From Chitinophagales bacterium (GTDB lineage: Bacteria; Bacteroidota; Bacteroidia; Chitinophagales; UBA10324), in the NCBI GenBank assembly GCA_013695715.1, contig JACCZZ010000207.1, forward strand, positions 1 to 8,115: a DNA stretch of 8,115 nt. Reading direction: 5' to 3'. Made by a program: the position numbers and the translations under genes. Under the pieces are notes generated by a model. The model was not told the DNA's origin, made no database searches, and was given only the letters and a program-made list of their open reading frames with translations. This document shows positions 7,165 to 8,115 of the stretch, piece after piece (position 1 is the first letter of the stretch; each line of letters begins with the position of its first letter).

Positions 7165-7205
7165 CAGCTACTCACGGTTGTTAAAGCAAGTTTGTAGCTG
7201 TTTTG
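7165..7205 (+). terminator. Probable intrinsic terminator after recN
   Basis: CAGCTAC at 7165-7171 pairs perfectly with GTAGCTG at 7194-7200 and is followed at once by TTTT (7201-7204). The loop is long (22 bases) and the stem has only 7 pairs, so it would be of modest strength. Its position, 40 bases past the recN stop and ahead of the fabI promoter, is right for ending the cluster transcript. A second, competing hairpin (CTGCTC 7148-7153 with GAGCAG 7162-7167) shares three bases with it. Confidence 0.45.
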
Positions 7206-7217
7206 TACGAAGTAAAA

Positions 7218-7248
7218 TTGACGGATAATTAATTGATAATTACATTTG
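7218..7248 (+). promoter_or_regulatory. fabI promoter (TTG -33, TAnnTTTG -7)
   Basis: TTG at 7218-7220 and TACATTTG at 7241-7248 are separated by 20 bases, matching the Bacteroidota primary promoter in both elements and spacing. Transcription should start near 7253-7255, giving a leader of about ten bases before the ATG at 7265. The spacer contains an 8-base direct repeat, GATAATTA at 7224-7231 and 7235-7242, set one helical turn apart, the second copy overlapping the -7 box; this could be a regulator site. Confidence 0.65.
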
Positions 7249-7264
7249 CGACAAACGCTACCTG

Positions 7265-8083
7265 ATGACCTATAACCTGCTTAGAGAGAAAAAAGGATTG
7301 ATATTCGGTGCACTCGATGAAAATTCAATTGCGTGGAAGGTTGCGCTACGATGTCATGAAGAGGGAGCATCAATCACTCTGTCTAATGCGCCAATTGCAA
7401 TGCGTATGGGTAAAATCGGTGAGCTTGCAAAAATGGTAAATGCGGAAGTGATACCAGCCGACGCAATAAGCACTGATGATCTTCAGAAGCTGGTACAACG
7501 CACAATAGAAATCAATAATGGACCCTTTGATTTCGTACTGCATTCTATTGGCATGTCGCCCAATGTGAGAAAAAACAAACCATACACGGATTCTAATTAT
7601 GAATTCATGGCGAAGACAATGGATATTTCTGCATTGTCGTTACATAAAATTATACAGACTTGTTATCAGCTTGATGCCTTGAATGAAAACGGGTCTATCC
7701 TGGCACTTACATATATTGCAGCGCAGCGTGTATTTCCAAATTATAATGATATGGCGGATGCAAAGGCTCTTCTTGAATCAATTACCCGAAGTTGGGGCTA
7801 TCATTACGGAGTGAAGAAGAAAGTGCGAGTCAATACAATTTCTCAATCCCCTACATACACTACAGCGGGTTCCGGTGTTGCAGGCTTTGATATTTTTTTT
7901 AACTACGCAGATGGAATGTCTCCGCTTGGCAATGCTACTGCCGATGAATGTGCAGATTATTGCGTTTCAATGTTTTCTGATCTTTCCAAAAAAGTTACGA
8001 TGCAGAATCTTTTTCATGATGGTGGATACTCCTTCACTGGAGTCAGTGAGAAGATGATGCAACTATTTAATGAAAAAGAATAA
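7265..8083 (+). CDS. fabI: Enoyl-[acyl-carrier-protein] reductase (NADH), FabI
   Basis: FabI catalyses the last step of each cycle of type II fatty-acid elongation, reducing trans-2-enoyl-ACP with NAD(P)H in the cytosol. It is a divergent SDR enzyme. The N-terminal dinucleotide motif is FGALDENSIAW (G15, then S21-I-A23, the same spacing as GxxxxxSIA in E. coli). LHSIG at 92-96 corresponds to VHSIG of E. coli. The catalytic set is Tyr150 (LTY), Tyr160 (PNYN) and Lys167, with spacing identical to E. coli Tyr146/Tyr156/Lys163, followed by VRVNTISQSP and SPLGNATADECADY near the C-terminus. At 272 residues it is about ten longer than E. coli FabI, as in other Bacteroidota. ATG 7265 is the natural start, giving MTYNLL before the first strand. 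It has its own promoter and a terminator-like hairpin upstream, so it is probably a separate unit from recN. It should be a triclosan-type FabI, inferred from family only. Confidence 0.94.
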   Translation: MTYNLLREKKGLIFGALDENSIAWKVALRCHEEGASITLSNAPIAMRMGKIGELAKMVNAEVIPADAISTDDLQKLVQRTIEINNGPFDFVLHSIGMSPNVRKNKPYTDSNYEFMAKTMDISALSLHKIIQTCYQLDALNENGSILALTYIAAQRVFPNYNDMADAKALLESITRSWGYHYGVKKKVRVNTISQSPTYTTAGSGVAGFDIFFNYADGMSPLGNATADECADYCVSMFSDLSKKVTMQNLFHDGGYSFTGVSEKMMQLFNEKE

Positions 8084-8115
8084 TTGGTATAACTCCAGTT
8101 GTGCTATTTATAATA

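Noticed and set aside
7875..8057. Plus-strand open frame of 60 residues inside fabI
   Set aside because: It is an alternative frame of the conserved FabI C-terminus with no independent signal.

Overview
The window reads as a chromosomal housekeeping segment from a member of the Bacteroidota, probably a Chitinophaga/Sphingobacterium/Cytophaga-type lineage. Three things support this. The gene order bamD - rpoZ (omega) - coaBC - DUF4835 - recN is a known Bacteroidota cluster. The proteins carry phylum-typical variants: a short omega with a divergent tail, a CoaBC with Asp and Ser at two conserved Asn/Cys sites, and a long-form FabI. The recognisable promoters have the TAnnTTTG -7 box of this phylum rather than E. 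coli-like -10 boxes. DNA is AT-rich and Shine-Dalgarno sequences are absent or weak, which also fits.

Layout. Bases 1-1736 are on the minus strand: a PLP-dependent alpha-oxoamine synthase (serine palmitoyltransferase / cysteate acyltransferase type), followed downstream by a DinB/YfiT-type protein broken by an in-frame TAG and a -1 frameshift and running off the left edge. A 198-base divergent intergenic region (1737-1934) holds promoters for both directions. Bases 1935-5360 are a tightly packed plus-strand run: bamD overlaps rpoZ by 14 bases, 69 bases separate rpoZ from coaBC (TTG start), and coaBC overlaps the DUF4835 gene by ATGA. recN follows after 112 bases and has its own promoter-like box. 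A 139-base gap holds a probable terminator and the best promoter of the window, which drives fabI (7265-8083). The last 32 bases show nothing. There is no gene-free stretch over 300 bases, and I see no tRNA, rRNA, CRISPR array or insertion sequence.

How the genes fit together. Three of them touch the envelope or acyl metabolism: BamD (outer-membrane protein assembly), FabI (fatty-acid elongation) and the oxoamine synthase (condensing an acyl chain with an amino acid to make sphingoid or sulfonolipid bases). CoaBC makes the coenzyme A / phosphopantetheine precursor that acyl metabolism depends on. Omega and RecN serve transcription and double-strand-break repair. DUF4835 is an exported protein of unclear function.

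I did not find an undescribed system. The points most worth a second look are the double-lesion dinB relic, the TAnnTTTG boxes set so close to the bamD and recN starts that leaderless mRNAs are predicted, the CoaBC active-site substitutions, and the repeat inside the fabI promoter.
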